Source: Anaerolineales bacterium (GTDB lineage Bacteria > Chloroflexota > Anaerolineae > Anaerolineales > Villigracilaceae). Taken from it: a DNA stretch of 62,161 nucleotides. The stretch lies in assembly GCA_023382575.1 (NCBI GenBank), contig JAHDWC010000004.1, forward strand, positions 1 through 62,161, written 5' to 3'. Below, in pieces: positions 38,886 through 48,664 of the stretch. Both the position numbers and the translations under genes were made by a program. Position 1 is the stretch's first letter, and every line of letters begins with the position of its first letter. A model generated the notes under the pieces. It saw nothing but the letters and a program-made list of their open reading frames with translations, was not told the DNA's origin and ran no database searches.

Positions 38886-40403
38886 ATGTCCTTTTTAGAT
38901 ACCTTCTCCGAAAACGTTCGCAAATATCCCAACAAGGTGGCGCTGGAATTTCTCGACCCGCCGCTGCAACGCCTGACCTACGCGGAATTGGACGAGCAGG
39001 TCAACCGCACCGCGGGATATTTGCAAAGCCTCGGTCTGCAAGCCGGTGACCGCGCCGCGTTGCAGCTTTCCAAATCCATTGAGTTCATCCTTTTGCATTT
39101 GGCAGCCATTCGGCTGGGAGCCATTGTCCTGCCGCTCAACCTCGCCTATCCGCCCGATGAACTGCAATACTTTCTCGAAGACTCCGGCGCAAAACTTTTC
39201 TTCGCGCTCGAAGCCAACAAAGAAAAGATCCAATCCATCCTTCCTTCTCTCCCTGAATTAAAAGAATGTATCTTTCTCGATCCAACGCAACCAAACCAAT
39301 TCCAAGACCTAATTACCAATCACCAATCCTCAATCTCTAATTCTCTAATCTCTCCATCTGACACCGCCGTCATCATCTACACCAGCGGCACGACTGGGCG
39401 GCCCAAAGGCGCGGAAATCGCGCATGGGAATTTGATCTCGAATCTCAATGCGCTTCACGAAGCTTGGGGCTGGGCCTCCAACGATGTCCTTCTTCACGTT
39501 CTGCCCATCTTCCATGTGCATGGATTGTTCGTCGCACTGCATGGAGCTTTGCATGCGGGCGCAACCACTTTGCTCATGCGCGAGTTCAACGCGCAGAAAA
39601 CGCTTGAGCTTCTTTCCAGCGGACAATGCACGGTCTTCATGGCAGTACCAACCATCCATCAACGCCTGTTGGATTTTCCGAATGCGAATCGATACAATTT
39701 CGCGCGCGTGCGGCTCATCACCTCCGGCTCAGACCGCCTGCCCGACGAAGCCTTCAGCGGTTATCAAACCACCTTCGGCTACACCCTGCTCGAACGCTAC
39801 GGCATGACCGAGACCGGCATGAACTGTTCCAATCCGCTAAATGGGGAGCGGCGTATTGGCTCGGTTGGAATGCCGCTGCCCGGCGTGGAAGTGAGGATCG
39901 TCAACGCAGAAACGCGGGCGGTGCTTGCAACAGGAGACATCGGGGAAGTGGAGATTCGCGGGGCGAACGTCTTCAAAGGCTATTGGCGACAGCCGGAAAA
40001 AACATCCGCCTCTTTCTCCGCCGACGGTTGGTTCAAGACCGGAGATTTAGGTTACCTCGAAGCGGACGGCTACCTGACGCTGTGCGGTCGCTCCAAAGAC
40101 CTCATCATCAGCGGCGGACTCAACATCTACCCGCCTGAAGTGGAGCGCGTGCTGGCAGAACATCCCGCAGTGAACGCCTGCGCGGTCATCGGCTGCCCCG
40201 ACCGGGAATGGGGAGAAAAGGTCACAGCGGTGGTGGTGTTGGAGAAAACCGAATCAGTTACCGGCGAGGAATTGATGCGGTTTTGTCGCGAACGACTCGC
40301 GCCTTACAAGTCTCCCAAAGCCATTGTCTTTAGAGACGATCTGCCGCGCAACGCAATGGGCAAAGTTCAAAAAGCTCAATTGCGAAAAGAACTCTGCGAA
40401 TAA
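38886..40403 (+). CDS. AMP-forming acyl-CoA synthetase, malonyl-CoA-synthetase-like
   Basis: A 505-aa adenylate-forming enzyme. The phosphate loop is IIYTSGTTGRPKGAEIAHG, the A5 motif ERYGMTETGMN, and A8 FKTGDLGYLEADGYLTLCGR. The catalytic lysine is in NAMGKVQKAQL. The RLITSGSDRLPDEAF and CSNPLNGERRIGSVGMPLPGV segments resemble MatB-type malonyl-CoA synthetases most, though other short acids are possible. A heptamer-repeat run just before the phosphate loop adds a Ser/Asn-rich loop. The gene is followed by a bidirectional terminator. Confidence 0.88.
   Translation: MSFLDTFSENVRKYPNKVALEFLDPPLQRLTYAELDEQVNRTAGYLQSLGLQAGDRAALQLSKSIEFILLHLAAIRLGAIVLPLNLAYPPDELQYFLEDSGAKLFFALEANKEKIQSILPSLPELKECIFLDPTQPNQFQDLITNHQSSISNSLISPSDTAVIIYTSGTTGRPKGAEIAHGNLISNLNALHEAWGWASNDVLLHVLPIFHVHGLFVALHGALHAGATTLLMREFNAQKTLELLSSGQCTVFMAVPTIHQRLLDFPNANRYNFARVRLITSGSDRLPDEAFSGYQTTFGYTLLERYGMTETGMNCSNPLNGERRIGSVGMPLPGVEVRIVNAETRAVLATGDIGEVEIRGANVFKGYWRQPEKTSASFSADGWFKTGDLGYLEADGYLTLCGRSKDLIISGGLNIYPPEVERVLAEHPAVNACAVIGCPDREWGEKVTAVVVLEKTESVTGEELMRFCRERLAPYKSPKAIVFRDDLPRNAMGKVQKAQLRKELCE
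39311..39352 (+). repeat. In-frame heptamer repeat in the acyl-CoA synthetase gene
   Basis: Six consecutive degenerate heptamers: AATTACC, AATCACC, AATCCTC, AATCTCT, AATTCTC, TAATCTC. Total 42 bp, a multiple of both 7 and 3, so the frame is kept. It encodes a Ser/Asn-rich loop (ITNHQSSISNSLIS) just ahead of the phosphate-binding loop. Confidence 0.78.
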
Positions 40404-40432
40404 AAAAATGCCGTCTTGAAGACGGCATTTTT
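40404..40432. terminator. Bidirectional terminator between convergent genes
   Basis: AAAATGCCGTCTTGAAGACGGCATTTTT: GCCGTCT / AGACGGC with a TGA loop, extended by A-T pairs on both sides. It serves the acyl-CoA synthetase (+), and overlaps the region just beyond the stop of the small minus-strand gene. Confidence 0.88.
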
Positions 40433-40619
40433 ATTCATTCTTCTTGATCTTCTTTTTGCGCTCCAACAGCGCAGACGTGGTCGATACGTCTGGCTTCGGG
40501 GTTGTTTCCTTCACAGAGGGTGTGACCGGTTCGACTGGCAAAGCGATGGGTTCGTCCGCCTGAGCAGGCGTTTGCAGATTTTCACGCACGCGGACTTTGG
40601 CTTGCCGCAACGCGTTCAT
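40431..40619 (-). CDS. Small protein coupled to the VWA gene
   Basis: A 62-aa protein, charged at both ends and rich in Pro, Thr and Val in the middle, ending in ERKKKIKKNE. Its ATG overlaps the stop of the large VWA gene (ATGA), and a terminator follows its stop, so it is probably the last gene of the nine-gene operon. No family is recognised. It has no signal or membrane segment. Confidence 0.55.
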   Translation of the reverse strand: MNALRQAKVRVRENLQTPAQADEPIALPVEPVTPSVKETTPKPDVSTTSALLERKKKIKKNE

Positions 40620-43279
40620 GCTGGCAGTTGATTCCTGTGGGACAGCTTCGCGCTTCGCAAATTAAACCTTGAAAAGATAAATTCACGTAGGCGAATAAAA
40701 TCTTGTTTGGTGAGGATCAACCTGCGGACTGCAATATCGAACGGTAAAAGCAAAATCGCTATGAGAAGAAGCCAGCCCCAAATGGGACGAGAGGCGCGTG
40801 ATCCGCTCAGGTTGTGGATAAAAATATCGGCGGGATCGGCGGAGGCAACTTCACCGCCAGTAAGAGCTGTCAGACGGACGAGCAGGTCCAGGTCCGATTC
40901 GAGGCGACGGTATTCGGGGGAATAGGTCATCGTCCAGCCGGTCGTTTCGGCCAGCGCAGCCCCATCTTCTGATTCTCCTGCAAAACGAATCAAATACACG
41001 CCCGGCTCGGTCGGGGTGAAGTTTGCTGTGTAACGCCCCGGCGCGACTTGCGTGAGCGTGACCCGTTGCGCTTCGCCATTTGGTGCGACGATGCTCGCTT
41101 CGATCTGATAGCTGTTGAGGAAATCGCCGCCCGCGCTGAAGGCATCGAGCACGATCTGCGCGGACTCGCCTTCGTGAATGACGTTCATTTCAAGCGAAAC
41201 ATTTTGCACGTCACCCAGCGAATAGCGGATGGCTTGCGCCCAAAACGTGGGGAAGTTTTCCCAGCGCACCCAATCGCGCGCCCAACGTCCGCTCGCATCC
41301 GACGTGAACGCGACAGCACGCCCCAACCCATATTGCCAGACTGCGAGGATGGGGTCTTCCTTCGGCGAAATGAGAATCACTTGTGCCAAATCTTTCGGGC
41401 TGGAGGCAACATATCCTTGCAGCGGCGGGACTTCATCGATGCCAGCAAGGATGGGTGATGAATTGTAGAGTTCCGGGAAAAATGATTCTTCCACGATGTA
41501 TGCCCGCGAAGCGAGACTCACTTCCTCGGTGAAGATGCTGGGAATACTCGACGCATCGGTCGTGAAGTGATAACGTCCACCGCCGAGTTGAGCAAGGTCA
41601 TCGAGGAATGGCGCGGCATCAGTGCCAATGCCAACCGTGGAAAAAGTGATGCCATTCTCCTCGTACAGTTTCTGCACGAGTTCAGGAATGCCCGTCGAGT
41701 CTGCGCCGCCGTCGGTGAGCAGGATCACATGCTTGACCGTAGCCGGGTCAGCAGGCAAGACGTCTGCCATGGCTCTTACACCCGCCATGATGTCTGTGCC
41801 GCCGTCGCTGCGGATCGAACCGATGGCATTGATGACCGCGCCGGGATCATCCAACTCCGTCATCGGCACCACCCAACTCGCTGTGTCGTCGAAAGCGATC
41901 ACACCGACGCGATCCGTGGGAAAGAGCAATTCAATCGAACGCGCCGCGGCTTCCTTTGCCAATTCCAATTTTTCCACACCGCCGCTTGTGTCCGCCATCG
42001 AGCCGGAATGATCGATGATAAAAACAATGCCAAGGGATGGGCGGCGCTTTTCATCCTTGATCTGCATATCCACCGGCAAGGTCTCTTCGAGCGGCGTGCC
42101 ATAGTATCCGCCCACGCCATAACTGGTCGTGCCACCAATTGCCACCAAACCGCCGCCCAAATCGCGGACATAGGTTTGCAAGGCCAGCATCTGATTCAAC
42201 CCCAACTCGCGCGCAGGGACGTTCACCAGCACCACGGAGTTGTATTGCGCGAGAGTCGGCAAATCCGCGGGAAGCGAAGCAGGCGTAACGACGTTGACGC
42301 TGTAGCCTGCAACATCTAAAACTTGCAAGATCGCCGCAGACTCATCCGGTCTTGCCTCTCCACCCGGAAGCGGCTCACCCGCTCGCGGCGCGACCACCAG
42401 GATCGCTGGCGCACCTTGCACCTGCGAAAACGCATCAAAGCGATTATTCTGAAAGAAGACATCCTGCTCCGGCGTGATCTGTACCTGATAACGAATGAAA
42501 CCCGTCGCATCCGCAGTGAGTGGCAGGCTAAGCGTCTGTGTCCCACGCCGCAACTCATGCGTACCCTGATACAACATCTCACTTCCAGCAAACACACGCA
42601 CCACCGCGCGCATAGCTTCATCCGACTCAATCGTGATGTTCAAATCAAACTGCTCCCCTACTCGCAAATCGGCGGGCGCATCCACCCCAGTGACCAATGC
42701 CTCGACGCCGCCCGTCATCACGAATGGCACGCTGACAATTTGTACGCCCGCTGCCGCCGCGAACTCTGCCGCTTTGAGCGCATCGCCCGTAGTTTGTGCG
42801 CCGTCCGAAAGGATCACCATCCGCTTGGCCGCACCCGACGGAAACAACGCCATCCCCAAACGGATCGCTTCGGCAAGGTCAGTCTGCGTCGTGACCGGCA
42901 CAGATGTAACTTGCCCCAACTCAGCGCCCGTCAGCATGGGTCGTTCCACCAACGCATCCGCGCCGAACAAAATCACCGCCGCCTGATCGTCCGCACCCAT
43001 CGCATCGAGCGACTCGCGCAGATAACTCATCTCCGACGACACCGCTTCTGGGGACATCGAATCCGATACATCCACGAGAAAGACCACTGCCAAATTGTCG
43101 CCCTTGCGGACGATCTCGATTCCCGCCAACGCAAGAATGATGGAAACGACGATGACCAGCCGCAGAATCAAGGATATAAATTCCCGCCTCCGCACCGACC
43201 CGGAACCTGTCCAGCCCATCCACAAGATGATCGGCGCGAGGAGCAACAACAGCAAAAAGAGCGGCGACGAAAAACTCAT
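40616..43279 (-). CDS. Membrane protein with two VWA domains and a GATase-like domain
   Basis: An 887-aa protein. Two N-terminal helices precede a first von Willebrand A domain (MIDAS DVSDSMS, near residue 65). Next is a beta-sandwich, then a glutamine-amidotransferase-like domain (about 290-390), then a second VWA (FIIDHSGSM, about residue 415), and a C-terminal helix with a basic tail. The ATG at 43279 overlaps the stop of the preceding gene (ATGA). Similar proteins sit with MoxR and DUF58 in cell-envelope or maturation systems; function is not known here. Confidence 0.82.
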   Translation of the reverse strand: MSFSSPLFLLLLLLAPIILWMGWTGSGSVRRREFISLILRLVIVVSIILALAGIEIVRKGDNLAVVFLVDVSDSMSPEAVSSEMSYLRESLDAMGADDQAAVILFGADALVERPMLTGAELGQVTSVPVTTQTDLAEAIRLGMALFPSGAAKRMVILSDGAQTTGDALKAAEFAAAAGVQIVSVPFVMTGGVEALVTGVDAPADLRVGEQFDLNITIESDEAMRAVVRVFAGSEMLYQGTHELRRGTQTLSLPLTADATGFIRYQVQITPEQDVFFQNNRFDAFSQVQGAPAILVVAPRAGEPLPGGEARPDESAAILQVLDVAGYSVNVVTPASLPADLPTLAQYNSVVLVNVPARELGLNQMLALQTYVRDLGGGLVAIGGTTSYGVGGYYGTPLEETLPVDMQIKDEKRRPSLGIVFIIDHSGSMADTSGGVEKLELAKEAAARSIELLFPTDRVGVIAFDDTASWVVPMTELDDPGAVINAIGSIRSDGGTDIMAGVRAMADVLPADPATVKHVILLTDGGADSTGIPELVQKLYEENGITFSTVGIGTDAAPFLDDLAQLGGGRYHFTTDASSIPSIFTEEVSLASRAYIVEESFFPELYNSSPILAGIDEVPPLQGYVASSPKDLAQVILISPKEDPILAVWQYGLGRAVAFTSDASGRWARDWVRWENFPTFWAQAIRYSLGDVQNVSLEMNVIHEGESAQIVLDAFSAGGDFLNSYQIEASIVAPNGEAQRVTLTQVAPGRYTANFTPTEPGVYLIRFAGESEDGAALAETTGWTMTYSPEYRRLESDLDLLVRLTALTGGEVASADPADIFIHNLSGSRASRPIWGWLLLIAILLLPFDIAVRRLILTKQDFIRLREFIFSRFNLRSAKLSHRNQLPA

Positions 43280-45171
43280 CGACTGCTCCCAACGATCCGA
43301 GTCAACGAAGCGGGCAGACGCTTGCGATGATAGACCTGCCACTCGATGACCAAAATTATCAGCGCAACCAATGCCAGCCAACGCCATAACTCACGCAGTC
43401 CGATCTGATCTGAGACGTTCGCTGTCACTGCCGATTGCCCTACTTGAACCGTCTCACGCGGACTCAAATTTGATTCTGTCGGGTCGAACAAATTGACGGC
43501 AAAATATTCCACCGTCGAAGAATCACCCGCCAGAAAATTGACGGCGTAATAGCCGAGTTCATTCGTATCCGTAAATGTCAGCGTGCTCCCACTCAATGGG
43601 ATGTTGTAGGCAAGGTTCGAGGGCGAAGCGACGATGATCTGCTCCGTACCGGGCGGCGGCGAGATGACAAGGCTTTGTCCCGGCTGTATCGATTGCGTCG
43701 CATCGAACGGGCTGGGCGGGAGCAGATAGTTGATGAGGTTGGAAAATAAAATCGGGTAAGTCACTTGCAATGGCAGGTCGCTCTCGCGCAAGTCAAAGGT
43801 GAGGGCGGCGATGCGGCGGCTATCCGTCTCGCCGGCAAATACCAATGGATTCCCATTGGCTTCAATAAGCGGCTCGGCCCAATCGGGGAGTGTCACCGTC
43901 CGCGCTTGCAACACATGGACGGTGCTCCAATCCACATAGCGCGTAAGCGGACTTTCATTTATCCGTATGGTGCTCATGTCGATGAAGGTTGGGCCGGTCT
44001 CGAACAACAGATTGCTTGGCGGATTGATAAAAAGCAAGTTACCTGCTGGCAATTCTGCCGGAGCCAAGCCATCGAAGATATACAAGCCAAATGGGTCATT
44101 GGGAATTTGCAGAGTCCCATCGTCCGCAGGCAGGGCGCGGAAGGGTTGAATGCCCGGCAAAGATGCCAAGGCTTGCTCGATGAAAAGATTTCCTTCAGAG
44201 ACGAGCAGCACCCGCCGTGCAGATGAGGCTTGATGAACGGCAAAAGCCGTGTCATCGAGCGTGAAGGCATCCAACGCCTCGCCTTCTTGCGGATTTGTGA
44301 TCCGCGCGCGATACACGCCGGGTGTAGCGGGCAGATCGGCGAGGGTCAGTGTTTCGCTGGAATTTGATTCGAGATCGAGTTGGCGCGCCAAAACGAGACT
44401 CTCGCCAAAATAGATCGAGAGCAAAACAGAACGCGCCTCGTCGCTGTAGTTTTGGATGTTGGCAAAAAGTTCGCTGGTCGTTCCTGTCGGACGAAGCGCC
44501 AAAGCCGTGATGGCAAGATTCGCGCCACTCTCCCCGATTGGCACATAGCGGACCTCGCCGGGCAGGGCGGGCAATCCGCTTTCAGGCAAGCCGCCATCCG
44601 AGACGATGACCGAGGTCACATCTGCGCTGCCGTACGAAGCACCCGCTGCCAACGCAAACGCGGATGCCCAATCCGCGCCGCCTTGAGTGACTTCCGCTTT
44701 CGCAAGCGCAGACTGCACGAGAGTCTTATCGCTTTCAGCTGCGATCAAAAGCTCTGGGGTCTCGCCGACCAGAATCAGGGTCAGGCGTGAGGCGGCAGTG
44801 GTTTCATTAATGAGTGCTGATACGATCCGTCGCGCCGTTTCGAAGCGCGAAGGTTCCACATCTGTCGCATTCATCGAAGCGGACGCATCGAGCAAAACAA
44901 TGACTGAACCCGAAGCGACCACAGGCGTTGGAATGGCAGGACGTGCAAAGGCCAGCACCAATGCGGCGAGGATGAGTAATTGTAAAAAAAGCAGAAGATT
45001 GCGTTTGAGTTTTTGCCACGGCGCATTGGCTTGTTTATCGCGCAGAAGTTGTTCCCACAGAAGCGTCGAAGAGACCTGCGCTTGTTTGCGGCGCAGTTTG
45101 AGCATGTACAACAGGAGGATCGGGATGGCGAGCGCGAGCAACGCAAACCCGGCAGGGAGAAGAAAATTCAT
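43276..45171 (-). CDS. BatA-type membrane protein with VWA domain
   Basis: A 631-aa protein. The N-terminus is BatA-like: first helix, then LYMLKLRRKQAQVSSTLLWEQ, a second helix, and a VWA domain whose metal site begins LLDASASM near residue 85. A long beta-rich extracytoplasmic part follows, and a helix near the C-terminus ends in IEWQVYHRKRL. ATG at 45171 overlaps the DUF58 gene stop by ATGA; a longer frame upstream is not credible. Part of the MoxR-associated operon. Confidence 0.84.
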   Translation of the reverse strand: MNFLLPAGFALLALAIPILLLYMLKLRRKQAQVSSTLLWEQLLRDKQANAPWQKLKRNLLLFLQLLILAALVLAFARPAIPTPVVASGSVIVLLDASASMNATDVEPSRFETARRIVSALINETTAASRLTLILVGETPELLIAAESDKTLVQSALAKAEVTQGGADWASAFALAAGASYGSADVTSVIVSDGGLPESGLPALPGEVRYVPIGESGANLAITALALRPTGTTSELFANIQNYSDEARSVLLSIYFGESLVLARQLDLESNSSETLTLADLPATPGVYRARITNPQEGEALDAFTLDDTAFAVHQASSARRVLLVSEGNLFIEQALASLPGIQPFRALPADDGTLQIPNDPFGLYIFDGLAPAELPAGNLLFINPPSNLLFETGPTFIDMSTIRINESPLTRYVDWSTVHVLQARTVTLPDWAEPLIEANGNPLVFAGETDSRRIAALTFDLRESDLPLQVTYPILFSNLINYLLPPSPFDATQSIQPGQSLVISPPPGTEQIIVASPSNLAYNIPLSGSTLTFTDTNELGYYAVNFLAGDSSTVEYFAVNLFDPTESNLSPRETVQVGQSAVTANVSDQIGLRELWRWLALVALIILVIEWQVYHRKRLPASLTRIVGSSR

Positions 45172-46049
45172 TTCACGATTCCGGCGCGGCGCATTTCGAG
45201 CAGCAGGGCTTGATCCCACGGCTCGCTCGTCGTCAAGCCGAGATAGCGCACAGACTGCTTGCGGCACTCTGCCTGGGTTTCATGCAGCCAGGCTTGCGCG
45301 CGTTCGCGGAAGAGAGTCAGCAAGCCGCCGTCGAGCGAGATGTCTTGCGTCTGCTCACTTTCGATGTCCACCAGTTGCAAGTCGCCAGAGAAGGGCGGAT
45401 CCAGTTCATCGGGCGAGAGGACATGGATCAAGGCCGCATCGTGACCGCGCCCTTGCATGGGACGCAAGCCAGATTGATAACCACCCGCATCGAGCAAATC
45501 GGAGATGAGAATCACCAAACCGGGTCGGCGCGGCTTGAGAGCATATTGTCGGAGCGAAGCATCAAGATCTGTGGCGCCGCCTGGTTGAAGTTGTTCAAGG
45601 AACGAAAACAAACGCGGCAAAGCGACCTGTCCGCGGGAGGGGCCGAACTCGGCAGAAACCCGTCCATTTTGGAGAAAGCCTACAGAGATGGAATCACCCG
45701 AAGCCAACGCAATCGCTCCCAGTCCCGCCGCGAGGCGCTGGGCATATTGGAACTTGTGCAAATCGCCGTCGCCCCAATCCATCGAGCGTGAACCGTCGAG
45801 CAGGATGTATACCGCGAGATCTTCCTCTTCTTCAAATAATTTGATGAAGGGACGTTCAAGCCGCGCATAGATGTTCCAATCGAGCCGCCTCAGATCGTCG
45901 CCGGGAGCGTAGTTTCGATAGTCAGCAAATTCCACGCTGGAGCCGCGCCGCGAAGAACGCCGCTCGCCTTTGACCGCACCCGCGCGCACACGCGACGCAA
46001 CCAGCGTCAATTGATTCAGTTTGCGCAGGGTGGATTCAGAAAAAAGCAT
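45168..46049 (-). CDS. DUF58 domain protein
   Basis: A 293-aa DUF58-family protein with the hallmark FADYRNYAPGDDLRRLDW and KLFEEEEDLAVYILLDGSRSM, which marks a degenerate VWA-like fold. DUF58 proteins almost always pair with MoxR ATPases, as here (21 bp after moxR). It lacks a membrane segment. Its role is likely as partner or adaptor of MoxR. Confidence 0.9.
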   Translation of the reverse strand: MLFSESTLRKLNQLTLVASRVRAGAVKGERRSSRRGSSVEFADYRNYAPGDDLRRLDWNIYARLERPFIKLFEEEEDLAVYILLDGSRSMDWGDGDLHKFQYAQRLAAGLGAIALASGDSISVGFLQNGRVSAEFGPSRGQVALPRLFSFLEQLQPGGATDLDASLRQYALKPRRPGLVILISDLLDAGGYQSGLRPMQGRGHDAALIHVLSPDELDPPFSGDLQLVDIESEQTQDISLDGGLLTLFRERAQAWLHETQAECRKQSVRYLGLTTSEPWDQALLLEMRRAGIVK

Positions 46050-46070
46050 GAGGGATGATACTGGGATGTG

Positions 46071-47048
46071 CTAACGAACTTCGACAGCTTTGACCAGCTC
46101 GGCAATCACATCATCCGTGCGAATGCCTTCAGCGAGGCCGTCGAAGTTGAGGATGAGGCGATGACGCAATGCCGCTGTCGCCACCGCATGGACATCTTCA
46201 AACGCGACGTTGTAACGTCCTGCCAACAAAGCTGTGACCTTCGCTCCGAGCACGAGGGCTTGTCCGCCGCGCGGTGAGGAACCATAACGCACATATTTTT
46301 TGACCAACGACGAAGCATTCGCACTTTCGGGATGCGTTGCGAGAATCAACGAAGCGATATATTCGCGCACATGCGAAGCGATGGGAACGGTACGAGCCAG
46401 CTCGCGCATTTGGACAATGTCCGCGCCAGTGGCGGCGGATGTGGCCGCAGGCGTCTCTTTGCCGGTGGTGCGCTCGAAGATTTCAACCAATTCGCTCACA
46501 TCTGGCAGCGGCACATTGACTTTGAAGAAGAAGCGGTCCAGTTGCGCTTCGGGCAGCGGATACGTGCCTTCCATTTCCAGCGGATTCTGAGTCGCCAGCA
46601 CGAAGAATGGCTGTTCAAGGGTATACGTCCGCTCGGCGACGGTGACGGAATGTTCCTGCATGGCTTCAAGCAACGCCGACTGTGTCTTTGGCGTGGCGCG
46701 GTTGATCTCATCTGCAAGGACGAGATTGGCAAATAATGGCCCGGGGCGGAAGCGAAACTCGCGGCGCCCATCTTGATCTGCGAGGATTTCCGTGCCCAAA
46801 ATATCGGCCGGCATCAGGTCTGGCGTAAATTGGATGCGTGAAAACTTCAAATCCAATGCCTGCGCCAATGTGCGGATGAGCATGGTCTTGCCCAATCCGG
46901 GCACACCTTCGAGCAGCACATGTCCACCCGCGAGGATGCTGGTCAGCACATGCCGCACCACATCCGCCTGTCCTACAATGACCTTGCCCACTTCGCTCTC
47001 GATCTGACTCGCCATGCGGCGAAATTGTTCAACGGGTAACTCTGTCAT
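46071..47048 (-). CDS. MoxR-family AAA+ ATPase
   Basis: A 325-aa AAA+ ATPase of the MoxR group. Walker A is LLEGVPGLGKTMLIR, Walker B LVLADEINRATPKTQSALLEAM, and sensor 1 lies in VLATQNPLEMEGTYPLPEAQLDRF. The C-terminal lid domain carries RYGSSPRGGQAL. MoxR proteins act as chaperone-like ATPases in assembly of metalloenzymes or envelope complexes; VWA partners are encoded downstream. Confidence 0.93.
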   Translation of the reverse strand: MTELPVEQFRRMASQIESEVGKVIVGQADVVRHVLTSILAGGHVLLEGVPGLGKTMLIRTLAQALDLKFSRIQFTPDLMPADILGTEILADQDGRREFRFRPGPLFANLVLADEINRATPKTQSALLEAMQEHSVTVAERTYTLEQPFFVLATQNPLEMEGTYPLPEAQLDRFFFKVNVPLPDVSELVEIFERTTGKETPAATSAATGADIVQMRELARTVPIASHVREYIASLILATHPESANASSLVKKYVRYGSSPRGGQALVLGAKVTALLAGRYNVAFEDVHAVATAALRHRLILNFDGLAEGIRTDDVIAELVKAVEVR

Positions 47049-47072
47049 GATGACCTCGCGATAAAACGGTAC

Positions 47073-48659
47073 TTATGGTTCCAATGAATCAAAATAATTG
47101 CGGATGATCTGTAAAAACTCGAACGGCACGTCGCCATTCTCAATGGCTTCCTGATTGACCGTCTCGTACTGCGAATACACTTCGGTATACGGAACCAAAC
47201 TCTCACCATCTTCCGAGGGCGTAGTCGGTCCCTGTCCAATAGTATCGCCTTCCTCACCAGAAGATGGAAGCCCCAGCGATTCGCCATTTTCTCCGCCGAC
47301 GAACTGCGGCGCATAAATCTGCTCGTATGTGGATTCACCGCCATCACTGACTGCACCCTGCTCAATGGGAGAACTACCCGCCTCATCCCCCGGAGATGAA
47401 GAATCATCCGCCTCACCCGACCCGCTGCCTGAACCAGCGTTCCCGGAGTTTTGGCCACTCTGACCGTTCTCTCCCTGCTGACCAGCTTGCGCCTGTCCTT
47501 GTTGACCTTGCTGACCACCACTCGCCGCCATGACTTGACCCGCTCCCTGCTGCATTTCTTGCGCGGCTTGGTCCGCTTGCTGCGAGAAAGCCACCTGCTG
47601 ACCGGTTTCCATCATTTCCTGAGCGGCTTCGTCCAAAGCACGTTGAGCGGCGTCATAATCGCCGCGTTGCAAAGCTTCGGCGGCTTCGTTTAACTTCTCT
47701 GCCAGTTCGGGATTCGTCGTTTCGAGCGCGTCTGCCATCTGTTCGAGTTGATCGCTCAACTGCTGAGCTTCGCCTGCATCCAATTGGCTGACGTCAATGT
47801 TGGCCATCTCAGCAGCAGCATTGACGAAATTTCCATCCGCCAATTCTTCGCCCACACCCTCCAGCGGACTGCCCTCCTGCGCAGCCAGTTCCTGCCCGGT
47901 CTGCTGTAAAGCTTGCGTCGTCTGTGCAGTTTGCGGGTCAGACATGGCTTGCAATTGTTCACCAGTGCTGGTCAATACGGAGACGGAGCTTTCCATGGAG
48001 GGGTTTTGCTCCAACTCATTCAAGGCTTGTTCGAGCGTCTCAGAGAGAGTTTCTTTCTGTTCTTCGGTTAATGCTTCATTACTATTGATCTCAGTCAGCA
48101 GTTCTTCGATTTGTTGCTGCTGTTCAGCGACGGCTTCTTCCACATTGCGCACGCGCTGTGCAGCTTGGAACCATTCCTCTCCGCGAAACCAGACTAAGGC
48201 AAGCAGACCAGCAAGGAGGAGTGCCAAAACAACTTCGCGCCAGTTGAACTTCAATGGCAAATCGCGGCTCGGATTCACATTCCGCGCTGAGCTGAGAGCA
48301 TCATCCAGTTGTTGCTGCAACATCGGGTGGAAGGGCTTTCCGTGCATTTCCAACGCAGTGCTGATGCGTTCGTTGAGATGAAAAACGCGGTCGAACGTGC
48401 GCGCGGCTTTGACCCGCTCGATGGGAAGCAGATAAGCAATCAGCCCCGCCAACAATGGCATGATCACGGTCAGCGCGGCGATGAGGGTGAGAAATTCAAT
48501 CCGTAAGAGACGAGCTTGCAGGATGCCGACCGTTCCCAGAATCAAACCAACAGCGAAGCCCAAAGCCAGACCACGCAGCGACCAACTCAAGGTTCGTTGG
48601 AGGCGCAGGCGTCTCTGCCAGTTGCTCAAGATATGGGCGAGTTCATCAAAGGTGGTCAT
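47073..48659 (-). CDS. Membrane-anchored coiled-coil / low-complexity protein
   Basis: A 528-aa protein. Two helices near the N-terminus (about 30-75) and a third (about 140-160) are followed by a long Glu/Gln/Ala-rich coiled-coil stretch (about 170-370) and a Gly/Ser/Gln low-complexity region (about 375-440). The C-terminus has an ordered-looking segment with PYTEVYSQYETVNQEAIENG, a motif I associate with the last part of DUF4175-like proteins. It sits upstream of moxR in the operon. Function unknown. Confidence 0.72.
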   Translation of the reverse strand: MTTFDELAHILSNWQRRLRLQRTLSWSLRGLALGFAVGLILGTVGILQARLLRIEFLTLIAALTVIMPLLAGLIAYLLPIERVKAARTFDRVFHLNERISTALEMHGKPFHPMLQQQLDDALSSARNVNPSRDLPLKFNWREVVLALLLAGLLALVWFRGEEWFQAAQRVRNVEEAVAEQQQQIEELLTEINSNEALTEEQKETLSETLEQALNELEQNPSMESSVSVLTSTGEQLQAMSDPQTAQTTQALQQTGQELAAQEGSPLEGVGEELADGNFVNAAAEMANIDVSQLDAGEAQQLSDQLEQMADALETTNPELAEKLNEAAEALQRGDYDAAQRALDEAAQEMMETGQQVAFSQQADQAAQEMQQGAGQVMAASGGQQGQQGQAQAGQQGENGQSGQNSGNAGSGSGSGEADDSSSPGDEAGSSPIEQGAVSDGGESTYEQIYAPQFVGGENGESLGLPSSGEEGDTIGQGPTTPSEDGESLVPYTEVYSQYETVNQEAIENGDVPFEFLQIIRNYFDSLEP

Positions 48660-48664
48660 CGCTG

